DNA from: Algimonas ampicilliniresistens
GTDB lineage: Bacteria > Pseudomonadota > Alphaproteobacteria > Caulobacterales > Maricaulaceae
Direction: 5' to 3'
NCBI RefSeq assembly: GCF_030159955.1
Contig: NZ_BSNK01000002.1
Coordinates: forward strand, 1,178,001 to 1,242,000
DNA: 64,000 nt
Shown here: positions 26,048 to 35,079 of the stretch, one piece after another
Layout: the number at the start of each line of letters is the position of its first letter
How positions within the stretch are numbered: the first letter of the stretch is position 1
Notes under the pieces: generated by a model
What the model was told of the DNA's origin: nothing
Seen by the model: the letters and a program-made list of their open reading frames with translations, nothing else
Database searches by the model: none
Position numbers and translations under genes: made by a program

Positions 26048-26110
26048 TATTTCCTCATCGAGTTAAGAAAGTTCTCCTAAGAGATTCATCATACACTCTA
26101 GTCATATCTT

Positions 26111-26325
26111 GCGGGTGCATAAGCCCGCCCGCATCCCGCTTAGTCCTGCGCGGTTCCCGTTTGACCGAGCGCCGCCAGATCACTCTGGCGCGGGACGTCC
26201 CCCGCACGCAAATCCAAGCCGTCACACCTGCTCGCTACGCCGAGGGTCATGCACCTCCCCGTGTCTGCAGCGAACGCAGTGAGAGTAAGTGGGGTTGGGA
26301 GAGCGGGGATTGGTTTGTTTTTAGG
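26111..26325. repeat. 215-bp direct repeat, copy B
   Basis: About 94 percent identical to copy A and the same length and orientation, 880 bp further on. It ends 41 bp before the stop codon of the second lipoprotein gene at 26367. The stretch 26048-26366 contains nothing else recognisable. Confidence 0.9.
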
Positions 26326-26366
26326 CGGGGGTGAACCGGAAACTTGAAGCCGGACAAATTCCTAAA

Positions 26367-26825
26367 TTAACGCAACTTTCCGGAACCCGCGAAGTTTCCA
26401 AGGAAGTAATAGTGAGGATGACTTTGCTCCATATTTTCGAAAGTCATTTGGCTCAACTCTCTAACTTTACAATCGTATACATCAATATCAAATTTATACT
26501 TGGGATCGTCACCTAGAGTTATATTGCTTCTCAATCTATAAACAAACTTGACTTCGCTTCTAGAAGAAACTTCCGTATAATCAGTATCCCAGTCACCAAA
26601 AGATGTCGACTCCGTTGATCCTGTTTGATAGATGTAAAAGTATGTACGCGCATTCTGCCCCAAGCAGAATTTTTCTGTGCTGGGGTTTTTTATGATGAAC
26701 GTCACATCCTGTTCACTCACCACGATATCGTGTTCTATTTTTAAACTCTGCTTCTGGCTGCAGGCCGTGGAATAAACGCAGAGTGGGGCTAGAAGCGCAC
26801 CCAAAAGCGACAAAGAAAATTTCAT
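26367..26825 (-). CDS. Small AT-rich exported protein of unknown function, island paralogue 2
   Basis: 152 aa. MKFSLSLLGALLAPLCVYST followed by ACSQ is a secretion signal; Cys22 may be lipidated, but the lipobox STAC is weak, so a cleaved secreted form is possible. The mature part (VTFIIKNPSTEKFCLGQ, YKFDIDVYDCKVREL) resembles island paralogue 1 in the spacing of two Cys residues and in the sequence around them. The gene is AT-rich like its neighbour and follows repeat copy B in the same arrangement. The function is unknown. Confidence 0.6.
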   Translation of the reverse strand: MKFSLSLLGALLAPLCVYSTACSQKQSLKIEHDIVVSEQDVTFIIKNPSTEKFCLGQNARTYFYIYQTGSTESTSFGDWDTDYTEVSSRSEVKFVYRLRSNITLGDDPKYKFDIDVYDCKVRELSQMTFENMEQSHPHYYFLGNFAGSGKLR

Positions 26826-26964
26826 ATCTATCGTCCGTAATTATTGGGCGGGATTAGACGCGGCGCATTTTTGTGGGTCAGCGTGGATAATTTTTCAATA
26901 TCCACTTTTATCCTCTATTCAATGCACCTTACCGAAACTGGGTTTTGACGAGGCAGCCGAAGGT

Positions 26965-26982
26965 GGCATGTCCGGACATGCC
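26965..26982. repeat. 18-bp perfect palindrome
   Basis: GGCATGTCCGGACATGCC reads the same on both strands. It lies in the gene-free stretch 26826-27104 at the right margin of the island, 39 bp before another hairpin. Confidence 0.85.
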
Positions 26983-27021
26983 GGATAATGGCGGAGTTGA
27001 TATCGCCAAGACGTCACAAAC

Positions 27022-27039
27022 AGGGCCCTCTCGGGCCCT
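27022..27039. repeat. GC-rich hairpin at right island margin
   Basis: Arms AGGGCCC and GGGCCCT enclose a TCTC loop. There is no T-run, so it is a weak terminator candidate for the minus-strand oxidase gene ending at 27105. A further stem TCGACC/GGTCGA spans about 27059-27095. Confidence 0.6.
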
Positions 27040-27104
27040 CACCCTCCGGGCCAACCAATCGACCTACCGCCTTCGCTAAAGCTCAGAGCGGTCGATTCGT
27101 TGAA

Positions 27105-28526
27105 TTAAACCATAACACGCGGATTCATGATCCCGTCTGGGTCCATCGCTGTTTTGACACGGCGCAGTAGCGCCATTTTGACGGGGTCAGCGCGGGTGGC
27201 GAGCGTGTCGCGCTTCATGATGCCAATACCATGTTCGGCGCTGATCGATCCGCCCAGCGCGTCGACAATATCAAAGACAGCTTCTGAAATATCGTCCCAG
27301 CGGGCGAGGAAGGCGTCGCGGTTTGCGGCCATATCGTCGCTATCGGGTTGGGCGATATTATAGTGGATATTACCGTCGCCAAAATGGCCAAAGCCAACGG
27401 GTCGGCAGCCGGGGACGATGGATTGCACGGCGGCATCGGCTTTGGCGAAGAATTCTGGGATGTGATTGATAGGCACGGTGATGTCTTGCTTGATCGATCC
27501 GCCGAGGAACTTCTGTCCCGCGCTCATATGTTCGCGGATCGACCCCATCGCTAGGAATTGCGTGTCGGATTGAGCCAAGACGGCGTCCCGCACCAAGCCG
27601 GCCGCAAAGGCGTCTTCAAGCAGTGCGGTGACAAGCGCTTCGCCCGCCTCCGCCGTCGCGACCTCGAAATCAGTGAGGACGTACCAAGGGTGGGGCTCAG
27701 AGAAAGGGTCGCGCTCATTCTCAATATTATCGACGACGGCAGCGAAACCGATATGCGGCATCACTTCAAACATGGCGAGTGAGGGGCCGCTCAGTCGCGT
27801 CAGCAGGGCCACCGCATCTTCAACCGAGGCAATCCCCATCATGACGCGCGCAATATAGCTCGGCTTGGGAAAGAGTTTTAGCGTCGCTGCGGTGATGATG
27901 CCCAATGTGCCTTCGGCGCCGAGAAACATTCGCGATAAATCATAACCCGTATTGTCCTTGCGCAGAGAGGTCAGGCCATTGAAAATCTGACCGTCGGGCA
28001 GCACCGCTTCCACGCCAAAGACCAACTCTTTGGTTGTGCCATATTTCAGCACATGATTGCCGCCCGCATTGGTCGAAAGGACCCCCCCGACCGTGCAAGA
28101 TCCTTGCGAGGACAGGGTCAGCGGAAACTTGCGGTCCGCGGCGTCTGCGGCCTCGTGGACGGCATGCAGCGTGGCCCCCGCCTCGACGGTCATGGCGTTG
28201 GCAATGGGATTGACGTCGCGCACCCGTGTCATGCGTTTGAGTGATAGCAGCACTTCGCCCTGCGGGGTCTGTCCGCCGACCAAGCCAGTATTGCCGCCTT
28301 GCGGGACGATGGGCATTTTGTGTTCGGCGCAAATTTTAACGGCGGTCGCGACGTCATCGGTCGTGCCTGGTGTCAATAGGATCGGCGTCTGGCCAAAATA
28401 TTTGTCGCGCCATTCCGTTAAATGCGGAGCGATGATATCGGGGTCCTGGGTCCAAGCTTTGGCGGGCAATGCAGCTTTCAGAGCGCTGATGCCGGGGCTG
28501 TCTTGGGTATGAGGTGTCGAGGCCAT
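27105..28526 (-). CDS. FAD-linked 2-hydroxy-acid oxidase/dehydrogenase (GlcD / D-2-hydroxyglutarate type)
   Basis: 473 aa. The VAO-type FAD-binding half is clear: MPIVPQGGNTGLVGGQTPQG, then PLTLSSQGSCTVGGVLSTNA and GAEGTLGIITAATLKLFPKP. The C-terminal cap has GFGHFGDGNIHYNIAQP, the metal/substrate His motif, and SISAEHGIGIMKRD. Family members oxidise D-lactate, glycolate or D-2-hydroxyglutarate. The absence of neighbouring glcE/glcF suggests a single-subunit enzyme such as D-2-hydroxyglutarate dehydrogenase, but this is inference. It ends at the accessory island and is followed on the same strand after nine bases by no other gene; tsaC lies upstream. Confidence 0.88.
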   Translation of the reverse strand: MASTPHTQDSPGISALKAALPAKAWTQDPDIIAPHLTEWRDKYFGQTPILLTPGTTDDVATAVKICAEHKMPIVPQGGNTGLVGGQTPQGEVLLSLKRMTRVRDVNPIANAMTVEAGATLHAVHEAADAADRKFPLTLSSQGSCTVGGVLSTNAGGNHVLKYGTTKELVFGVEAVLPDGQIFNGLTSLRKDNTGYDLSRMFLGAEGTLGIITAATLKLFPKPSYIARVMMGIASVEDAVALLTRLSGPSLAMFEVMPHIGFAAVVDNIENERDPFSEPHPWYVLTDFEVATAEAGEALVTALLEDAFAAGLVRDAVLAQSDTQFLAMGSIREHMSAGQKFLGGSIKQDITVPINHIPEFFAKADAAVQSIVPGCRPVGFGHFGDGNIHYNIAQPDSDDMAANRDAFLARWDDISEAVFDIVDALGGSISAEHGIGIMKRDTLATRADPVKMALLRRVKTAMDPDGIMNPRVMV

Positions 28527-28535
28527 GAGTGCGCT

Positions 28536-29471
28536 CTAGCGGCCAAGCGCGGCGCGGCGCAAGCGGTCGTTAATCGCCACGCCCAACCCGGTTTCGGGGA
28601 TGGGGACGATAGCCAGTTTTTGCCCTGACCCGTCGAATTCGCGGATCATGCGATAAAGGTTTCGCGCGGCCTCCGACAGGTCGCCTGCCTCTGACAAGTT
28701 TGGCGCGCCATAATCGGGGCCAAAGCCAATCAGGATTTCACCGATAAGGGCCTCTGTCGCGTTCAGCCGCAGCGTAGCCTCCGGGGCGTAATGACGGGCT
28801 AACATGCCGGGTGAGGCGAGGGGTCCCGCCGGGTCTGGCTCGGCTAAGGGTCCGGTGATCGTTTCAATGTCAGCGCGGGCAATCGCCCCGCTGCGCAACA
28901 AGACCGCGCGGGTCTCTTCTACGCGGATAACGGTGGACTCGACCCCTTTTTTGCAGGGGCCGCCATCGATGATCAGGTCGATCCGCTCGCCCAGATCGTG
29001 CATGACATGGGCGGCGGTCGTTGGGCTGACATGGCCGGACAAATTGGCGCTCGGCATGACTAGCGGTCCGGTCCAACCGGCCTGACATAAGCCGTCGACC
29101 CAAGGTGCGTCTGGATTTCGCAGCGCGATGGTTGAGAGCCCCGATGCGGCGCGCAGCGCTAAATCACTGTCACGGCGCGGCACAACGATCGTTAGCGGGC
29201 CGGGCCAAAAATGCTGCATAAGTTTGACGGCGAGATCACTGATATGGGCATAGTCATGGGCTTGGCCGCTCTTCAGAACATGCGTGATGAGCGGATTGTT
29301 CGAGGGTCGACCTTTGGCCGCATAAATAGCCGTAATCGCAACGTCAGACCGGGCATCGCCAGCCAATCCGTAGACGGTTTCAGTCGGGAGCGCGACAAGG
29401 CCGCCTGCGCGCAATATCTCTGCGGCATGGGCATAGGCATCGGGGCCAGCGGTCATAATCCGGGCTGTCAT
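28536..29471 (-). CDS. Threonylcarbamoyl-AMP synthase (Sua5/YrdC family)
   Basis: 311 aa. The N-terminal YrdC domain has GGLVALPTETVYGLAGDA, IYAAKGRPSNNPLITHV and WPGPLTIVVPRR, and the C-terminal Sua5 domain starts after SPGMLARHYAPEATL. The enzyme makes threonylcarbamoyl-AMP from threonine, bicarbonate and ATP for the t6A37 tRNA modification. The length with a second domain marks the Sua5 form rather than the short TsaC. It ends nine bases before the oxidase gene and is divergent from lepB. Confidence 0.93.
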   Translation of the reverse strand: MTARIMTAGPDAYAHAAEILRAGGLVALPTETVYGLAGDARSDVAITAIYAAKGRPSNNPLITHVLKSGQAHDYAHISDLAVKLMQHFWPGPLTIVVPRRDSDLALRAASGLSTIALRNPDAPWVDGLCQAGWTGPLVMPSANLSGHVSPTTAAHVMHDLGERIDLIIDGGPCKKGVESTVIRVEETRAVLLRSGAIARADIETITGPLAEPDPAGPLASPGMLARHYAPEATLRLNATEALIGEILIGFGPDYGAPNLSEAGDLSEAARNLYRMIREFDGSGQKLAIVPIPETGLGVAINDRLRRAALGR

Positions 29472-29565
29472 GGCGTCCGACTATCAATCCGGGCTGTGTA
29501 TTGACAGTTGAAAGCGCGGTCCACCCTTGCCATTGGCGCAGACGATGCGAGGAAATAGCCAGCAT

Positions 29566-30372
29566 ATGACGACCCGGTCGACCAAGCGGGTCAAGCCGTC
29601 AGGGGTTTTCGCGCGCCTGGTCGAAGAACTGCGCTTTTTCATCAAGCTGTCCATCTTCATGCTGGCGATCCTGACACTGGTTTGGGGTCATTACAAAATC
29701 CCCTCAGAATCGATGCAGCCGACCTTGGAAGTGGGCGACCACATTTATGTCTCCAAATTTGCCTATGGCTACTCGCGCCACTCGCTGCCGCTGGGTCTGC
29801 ACAAGCTGCCTCTGCCGGACGGTAAAGTCTTTTCGCGCCTGCCCAACCGTGGCGACATTGTCGTCTTTCGTAATCCGAATAATGGCACGGTGATGATCAA
29901 GCGGGCCGTCGGTTTGCCCGGCGATGAAGTCCAAGTCGTCGAGGGACGGCTGATCATTAATGGCGGGATGGTTCCGCGCGAGTCGCAAGGCGACTTACTC
30001 TACCGGGTCAACGATACGTTCGGGTCGATTTTAGGCGCGTCCCTTTATGCCGAGTCGTTACCGAGCGATGACGAACCCCATTTCATCTTTGAGCAATCAG
30101 ATGACGCGCCACTCGACAATACTGACATTTTCGATGTGCCGCAGGGCCATATCTTTTTCATGGGCGATAATCGGGAACGCTCAACCGATTCGCGTCTGAC
30201 CCGGACGGACCCGTTTGGAAACGACATGCGCGAGAGTGATTTCGGTCCGGGCTTTGTCCCGCTCGATCACCTGATTGGTCGGGCTGATTTTCTCATGTTC
30301 TCGTTCAATCGCTGCGACCGCACAGAAGGATTGCGCTGCCCGGATGTCGGTCGCGCGCCGTCACGGCTATGA
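29566..30372 (+). CDS. lepB: Signal peptidase I
   Basis: 268 aa from the ATG at 29566, chosen because GAGGAA lies eleven bases upstream and because the N-terminus becomes a short basic tail before the membrane anchor (FFIKLSIFMLAILTLVW). The catalytic Ser is in IPSESMQP (S49) and the general-base Lys in MIKRAVGLPGDEV (K112), the standard Ser-Lys dyad. FFMGDNRERSTDSR is the box E substrate-pocket motif. It removes signal peptides in the periplasm. One anchor helix rather than two is usual for this class. The downstream phosphatase gene overlaps the stop by four bases. Confidence 0.95.
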   Translation: MTTRSTKRVKPSGVFARLVEELRFFIKLSIFMLAILTLVWGHYKIPSESMQPTLEVGDHIYVSKFAYGYSRHSLPLGLHKLPLPDGKVFSRLPNRGDIVVFRNPNNGTVMIKRAVGLPGDEVQVVEGRLIINGGMVPRESQGDLLYRVNDTFGSILGASLYAESLPSDDEPHFIFEQSDDAPLDNTDIFDVPQGHIFFMGDNRERSTDSRLTRTDPFGNDMRESDFGPGFVPLDHLIGRADFLMFSFNRCDRTEGLRCPDVGRAPSRL

Positions 30373-31007
30373 CGCGCACCAAGCCGAAAAAGTCGCCGCA
30401 GCAGGACACGATCATCCTCGTGCGGCACGGTAAGCCCGCTTTGTCGCGCAAAGTACGGCTGACATGGCGGGAGTTTCGTGACTGGTGGATCCGCTATGAT
30501 GAAGGCGGGATCAAGCCGGGGCAAAAGCCGCCGAAAAAGGTGATCCAATGGGCGCGCGAAGCTGACACGGTTCTATCGAGCCCGCTGCCCCGGGCCGTTG
30601 AAAGCGCAGCGCTCGCGGCGGGGCGAGAGCCCGACGCGACTTTGCCCGGCTTGGTCGAGGCGGCGTTACCTTCACCGCCGCTGGGCCCGCTGAAAATGCG
30701 CCCAAAGAGCTGGGGCACAATCGCCCGGATTATCTGGTTCATTGGCTATAGTGACGGCATGGAAAGCCATTTTGAAGCGCGGACGCGCGCGAATGATGTT
30801 TGTAGCGACCTGGAACACCATGCCGCAGGTGGCAAAATCGTCTATGTCTCTGGTCATGGATGGTTTAACCGTATGGTGAAGGGCAGTCTGATGGCGCGAG
30901 GTTGGCGCTGCAAGAGCCAGAATGGCGACCTCCATTGGAGCCGTCGCCGCATGGTCAGGCCGACAGACGTTCATGCAATGGGCGTTCATCAAGAGGAGTC
31001 CGCGTGA
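30369..31007 (+). CDS. Histidine phosphatase family protein
   Basis: 212 aa. The N-terminal IILVRHGKPA carries the phospho-acceptor His (H20 in RHG), and KIVYVSGHGWFNRM near residue 160 supplies the second catalytic His of the phosphoglycerate-mutase-like fold. The middle has DTVLSSPLPRAVESA, the usual substrate-loop signature. Substrate is unknown. It overlaps lepB by ATGA and xseB by GTGA, so it belongs to a run with lepB, xseB, ispA and dxs. Confidence 0.85.
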   Translation: MTRTKPKKSPQQDTIILVRHGKPALSRKVRLTWREFRDWWIRYDEGGIKPGQKPPKKVIQWAREADTVLSSPLPRAVESAALAAGREPDATLPGLVEAALPSPPLGPLKMRPKSWGTIARIIWFIGYSDGMESHFEARTRANDVCSDLEHHAAGGKIVYVSGHGWFNRMVKGSLMARGWRCKSQNGDLHWSRRRMVRPTDVHAMGVHQEESA

Positions 31008-31243
31008 GCGACACAGCTATCAAGGATATGAGCTTCGAGGATGCGCTCGCTGAACTCGAAGCAATCGTGCGCCAGCTGGAAGCAGGGGATGCGCCGCTGG
31101 AAGAAAGCATCACCATCTATCAACGCGGCGCGAAGCTGAAGGCGCATTGCGAAGGTAAGCTCAAAAGTGCGCAGTTGAAGGTCGAGAAAATCGTCCTCGC
31201 CCCAGATGGTAGCGCCAGCACGGAAGCGTTCGACGCTGACTAA
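31004..31243 (+). CDS. xseB: Exodeoxyribonuclease VII small subunit
   Basis: 79 aa with a GTG start at 31004 overlapping the phosphatase stop (GTGA); AAGAGGAG just upstream is a strong ribosome site, and no ATG gives a family-like start. MSFEDALAELEAIVRQLEAG and LEESITIYQRGAKLKAHCEG are the standard XseB sequence, two helices forming a coiled hairpin. It is a subunit of exonuclease VII with XseA, whose gene is not in the window. It is the usual neighbour of ispA. Confidence 0.95.
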   Translation: MSDTAIKDMSFEDALAELEAIVRQLEAGDAPLEESITIYQRGAKLKAHCEGKLKSAQLKVEKIVLAPDGSASTEAFDAD

Positions 31244-31247
31244 GGTC

Positions 31248-32153
31248 ATGGACAGAACGTCGTCCCCGACTGGGTTTGTCGATCAGCTGCAGCATGTCGC
31301 GAATGCGGTCGAGTCTGCTCTGGACCGCCTTTTGCCGTCGCCGAACGGGCATCATGCCGTCATTGCCGAGGCTATGCGCTATGCTGCCATGGGCGGGGGC
31401 AAGCGGATGCGGCCTTTCCTCGTTATGGAAACGGCCCGGATGTTGGGCGGTGATCCGGGTAATGCTCTGACAGTAGGGTGCGCGCTGGAATGTCTGCATG
31501 TCTACTCACTGGTCCATGACGATTTGCCCTGTATGGATGATGACGATCTGCGTCGCGGCAAGCCGACCGTGCATAAAGTTTTCGGCGATGCGATGGCGGT
31601 GCTGGCGGGCGACGGCTTGTTGACCCACGCGTTTGAATTTCTAGCGCGCGAGGAAGCCCATCCCGACCCAGCGATCCGAACCCAGCTTATGCTTGAACTG
31701 GCCCGCGCCTCTGGCGCGAACGGCATGATCGGTGGACAGGTGATCGATATCACCGTCGCCGAGGATGCCCGCGATACGGCCCTGATCACTAATTTGCAGG
31801 CGATGAAGACTGGCGCGTTGATCCGCTATGCGACCAAAGCGGGCGGATTAATCTCTGGCGCGCAGCCGCATGACCTTGCCGCGCTCGACCGTTATGCCAC
31901 CGCTCTTGGGTTGGCCTTTCAAATACAGGACGATGTTCTCGACGTTGAAGGCGATGCAGAGCTTGTGGGTAAAGCGGTCGGAAAAGATGCGGGTCTTGGT
32001 AAGGCCACATTCGTGTCTTTGCTGGGTCTTGATGGGGCAAAAGACAAGGCGAGGCAGCTCGGCGATACGGCGCGTGCCGCCCTTGCCCCCTACGGAGAAA
32101 GAGCGCACACGCTGATCGGTGCTGTGGATTTTGTATTGGAGCGTCGTCATTAA
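31248..32153 (+). CDS. ispA: Polyprenyl synthetase (farnesyl/geranyl diphosphate synthase)
   Basis: 301 aa from the ATG at 31248, four bases after the xseB stop. The first Asp-rich motif is DDLPCMDDDD (91-100) and the second DDVLD (228-232), both Mg-diphosphate binding sites. GGGKRMRP is the substrate-binding loop. The enzyme condenses isopentenyl and allylic diphosphates to C15 or C10 products, feeding ubiquinone, undecaprenol and hopanoid synthesis. The chain length cannot be stated with certainty; the residues before the first motif (HVYSL) are like farnesyl synthases. xseB precedes it and dxs follows after 33 bases. Confidence 0.93.
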   Translation: MDRTSSPTGFVDQLQHVANAVESALDRLLPSPNGHHAVIAEAMRYAAMGGGKRMRPFLVMETARMLGGDPGNALTVGCALECLHVYSLVHDDLPCMDDDDLRRGKPTVHKVFGDAMAVLAGDGLLTHAFEFLAREEAHPDPAIRTQLMLELARASGANGMIGGQVIDITVAEDARDTALITNLQAMKTGALIRYATKAGGLISGAQPHDLAALDRYATALGLAFQIQDDVLDVEGDAELVGKAVGKDAGLGKATFVSLLGLDGAKDKARQLGDTARAALAPYGERAHTLIGAVDFVLERRH

Positions 32154-32186
32154 GGGGTTTCCCTTGACGCGAATGGATTTGATTTG

Positions 32187-34091
32187 ATGGTCGATACGCC
32201 CCTGCTAGATACGGTTACTGTACCTGCCGACATGCGCAGTTTTTCGCGCGAGCAAGTCAAACAACTGGCCGAGGAAGTTCGCTCCGAAGTGATCGACGCA
32301 GTCTCAGTAACGGGCGGCCATTTGGGCGCGGGTCTGGGTGTGGTCGAGCTGACTGTCGCGATCCACCATGTTTTCGACACGCCAGACGATAAGCTGATCT
32401 GGGATGTCGGCCACCAATGCTATCCGCACAAAGTTCTGACCGGACGCCGTGAGCGTATACGCACGATCCGCAAAGGCGGCGGCCTGTCGGGCTTCACCAA
32501 GCGCGCGGAGAGCGAATATGACCCGTTCGGCGCGGCGCATAGCTCAACGTCGATCAGTGCGGGTATGGGCTTTGCGGTGGCGCGTGATCTGGATGGCCGG
32601 AATAACAATGTTGTCTCTGTCATCGGCGACGGCTCGATCACAGCAGGCATGGCTTATGAGGCGATGAATAATGCAGGCGCATCAGACAGCCGTCAGATCG
32701 TCATCCTGAACGATAACGACATGTCGATTGCGCCGCCCGTTGGCGCGATGAGCCATCTGCTCAGCCGCACCGTGTCTTCTGGCGGTTATCAAGCGCTGCG
32801 CGGAGCCGCGAAAGCGCTGGTCAAGGACGCGCCGCGACCGATCAAGAACACGGCGAAAAAGGCCGAAGAATATACGCGCGGCATGTTTATGGGCGGTACG
32901 TGGTTCGAAGAGCTGGGCTTTCAATATGTTGGCCCCGTCGATGGCCATGATCTGGATGCGTTGATCCCTGTGCTAGAAAATGTTCGCGATATGAAAACAG
33001 GCCCTGTCCTGATCCATGTCGTTACACAAAAAGGCAAAGGCTACGCGCCGGCTGAAAACTCCGCCGATAAATATCACGGCGTGTCCAAATTCAATGTGGT
33101 CACGGGCGAGCAGTCCAAATCAATCCCGAACGCGCCGTCTTATACCAAAGTGTTCGCCAACAGCCTGATCCATGAGGCCCGAAAAGACGACAAGATTGTC
33201 GGTATAACGGCGGCCATGCCAGGCGGTACCGGGATGAAAGAATTTGGCGAGGTCTTCCCAGATCGCATGTTCGACGTTGGTATTGCCGAACAACATGCTG
33301 TGACCTTTGCGGGCGGGCTCGCGGCCGATGGTTACAAGCCGTTCTGCGCGATCTATTCGACCTTCCTGCAGCGCGGTTATGATCAGGTCGTCCACGATAT
33401 TTGCATCCAAAACCTGCCTGTGCGCTTTGCCATGGACCGGGCTGGCCTAGTCGGGGCTGATGGACCCACCCATGCGGGCGCGTTCGATATTGCCTATCTC
33501 GGCTGCTTGCCAAATATGGTGCTGATGGCGGCTGCGGACGAAGCGGATCTGGCGCGCATGGTCGCGACCGCAGTGGCGCGTGATGATGGCCCAACGGGCT
33601 TCCGCTATGCGCGGGGCGAAGCCACAGGCATTGAAATTCCAGAAGATCCGCAGCCGCTCAAAATCGGTAAAGGTCGCGTTCTACGTGAAGGCTCGCAGGT
33701 CGCGATTTTCTCCTATGGCACCCGTTTAGGTGAAGCCTTGCTGGCGGCAGAAAAGCTCGACAGTCACGGCCTCTCGACCACTGTCGCGGATGCGCGTTTT
33801 GCCAAGCCACTTGATAGTGATTTGTTGCATCAACTGGCCCGTAATCATGAAGTGCTGATCACTATCGAAGAAGGTTCGGTCGGCGGCTTCGGCGCCTTCT
33901 GCCTGCACGATCTGTCCGCTTCTGGCGCGCTTGATACAGGCGTTAAAATCCGCACCATGACGTTGCCCGACACCTTCATTGATCAAGACACGCCGGAGTT
34001 GATGTATCAACAAGCCGGACTTGATGCGGACGCGATAGTTGAGCGCGTCTTCGCAGCGCTAGGGCGTGAGCAGGCCGCGAACCGGGCTTAA
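32187..34091 (+). CDS. dxs: 1-deoxy-D-xylulose-5-phosphate synthase
   Basis: 634 aa from the ATG at 32187; a TTG one codon earlier is also possible. The thiamine diphosphate domain is clear: [20 protein letters not shown], then [16 protein letters not shown] with the GDG-N motif, and the transketolase-type pyrimidine domain with [18 protein letters not shown] and the C-terminal domain [13 protein letters not shown]. It joins pyruvate and glyceraldehyde 3-phosphate to make DXP, the first step of the MEP isoprenoid pathway, supplying ispA next door. It shares its stop TTAA with the convergent LysR gene. Confidence 0.97.
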   Translation: MVDTPLLDTVTVPADMRSFSREQVKQLAEEVRSEVIDAVSVTGGHLGAGLGVVELTVAIHHVFDTPDDKLIWDVGHQCYPHKVLTGRRERIRTIRKGGGLSGFTKRAESEYDPFGAAHSSTSISAGMGFAVARDLDGRNNNVVSVIGDGSITAGMAYEAMNNAGASDSRQIVILNDNDMSIAPPVGAMSHLLSRTVSSGGYQALRGAAKALVKDAPRPIKNTAKKAEEYTRGMFMGGTWFEELGFQYVGPVDGHDLDALIPVLENVRDMKTGPVLIHVVTQKGKGYAPAENSADKYHGVSKFNVVTGEQSKSIPNAPSYTKVFANSLIHEARKDDKIVGITAAMPGGTGMKEFGEVFPDRMFDVGIAEQHAVTFAGGLAADGYKPFCAIYSTFLQRGYDQVVHDICIQNLPVRFAMDRAGLVGADGPTHAGAFDIAYLGCLPNMVLMAAADEADLARMVATAVARDDGPTGFRYARGEATGIEIPEDPQPLKIGKGRVLREGSQVAIFSYGTRLGEALLAAEKLDSHGLSTTVADARFAKPLDSDLLHQLARNHEVLITIEEGSVGGFGAFCLHDLSASGALDTGVKIRTMTLPDTFIDQDTPELMYQQAGLDADAIVERVFAALGREQAANRA

Positions 34092-34966
34092 CCGGAGAGA
34101 CCGTCTATCCTGTCTCCTTGAATCAAGGTGCGGGACGCGATCAATTTGTCGCTCAGCGCGGCCATCAAGGCTCTGACTTTGGGTGATCCGCGCAAGTCTG
34201 GATGGGTGAGCGCCCAGAGACCATAAATCGGTGTTGGGGGCCTGTCATCGATACGGACGAGGTCCGGGTGTGCATCGGCCATGAAGCAGGCGGCGCGGGC
34301 CAAGCCTTGACCACTTTCCAGCGCTAAGAAGCGGGACTGTATGTCATGAATGACGACACCCACGGGATAGTCAGGATAGGCGCTCTCGGCGATCCACTCC
34401 GCGCTCCAATCCGCAGCAATCCAGTGTCGGTTTTCCGGCGACGTCTGGGCGAAATAGTCCTTATGCGCATAATCGCTAATCGCCACTGTGCAGAGTTTGC
34501 GTCCGATAAGATGGTCGGGTGGGCTGGCATGACCCCGGATCACGACGTCGGCTTCACCCCGATCTAAATCTGCCAACCTGTCCGTTCCGACCACTGTGAG
34601 TTGAATGGCGGGGTAGCGAGCCACGAACTCTTGGATCGTGTCCAACAGCACATGTTTATAGACAGCAAGCGGAATGGAAAGGCTCAGCGGGCCCGACAGG
34701 CCGTCCCCTGATGACCGTCTGAGGCGTGTTGCCGATGCGTGCAGTGCCTCCATACGTTCGGCGATGGCGACGCGTTCTAACCCATATTCCGTCGCGACAT
34801 AGGCGCGGTTTCGTCTTGTGAATAAAGGGGTGGGTTCACGGTCGGCCAGAGCCGCCAATCGACGCGCGACAGTTGTGTGAGTCACGTCCAGGGCCTCACC
34901 CGTCGCACGCAAGGTCCCATGCCGATGCAAGCTTAAGACAAGTCTGTGATCGTCCCAATCAAACAT
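34088..34966 (-). CDS. LysR-family transcriptional regulator
   Basis: 292 aa from the ATG at 34966, which gives [20 protein letters not shown], the normal start of the winged helix; earlier in-frame ATGs add residues with no family match. The helix-turn-helix is [20 protein letters not shown]. The effector domain follows from about 90 ([13 protein letters not shown]). No ribosome site is obvious. It is divergent from the lipoprotein gene at 35080 across a 113-bp gap that contains a T-N11-A palindrome right next to the start codon, the classical LysR arrangement. Confidence 0.85.
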   Translation of the reverse strand: MFDWDDHRLVLSLHRHGTLRATGEALDVTHTTVARRLAALADREPTPLFTRRNRAYVATEYGLERVAIAERMEALHASATRLRRSSGDGLSGPLSLSIPLAVYKHVLLDTIQEFVARYPAIQLTVVGTDRLADLDRGEADVVIRGHASPPDHLIGRKLCTVAISDYAHKDYFAQTSPENRHWIAADWSAEWIAESAYPDYPVGVVIHDIQSRFLALESGQGLARAACFMADAHPDLVRIDDRPPTPIYGLWALTHPDLRGSPKVRALMAALSDKLIASRTLIQGDRIDGLSG

Positions 34967-34968
34967 GC

Positions 34969-34983
34969 ATCGTTTGTAACGAT
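34969..34983. promoter_or_regulatory. LysR-type operator candidate (T-N11-A palindrome)
   Basis: ATCGTT-TGT-AACGAT is a perfect inverted repeat and contains T-N11-A (T at 34970, A at 34982), the LysR box. It lies two bases upstream of the LysR ATG and 97 bp ahead of the divergent lipoprotein start, so binding could repress lysR and control the lipoprotein. Confidence 0.5.
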
Positions 34984-35079
34984 TATGCACCATCGTGGCA
35001 AGTATTCTCGCATTTCCGAGTGAGTTCTCGGTGGTTAGGCACATTTTCGAACATATCTACGAATATCAAGGAGACGAGA

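Noticed and set aside
25231-26325. Integron cassette array with attC-like sites
   Set aside because: The 215-bp repeats do not show a clear RYYYAAC/GTTRRRY core pair, and no integrase gene is present.
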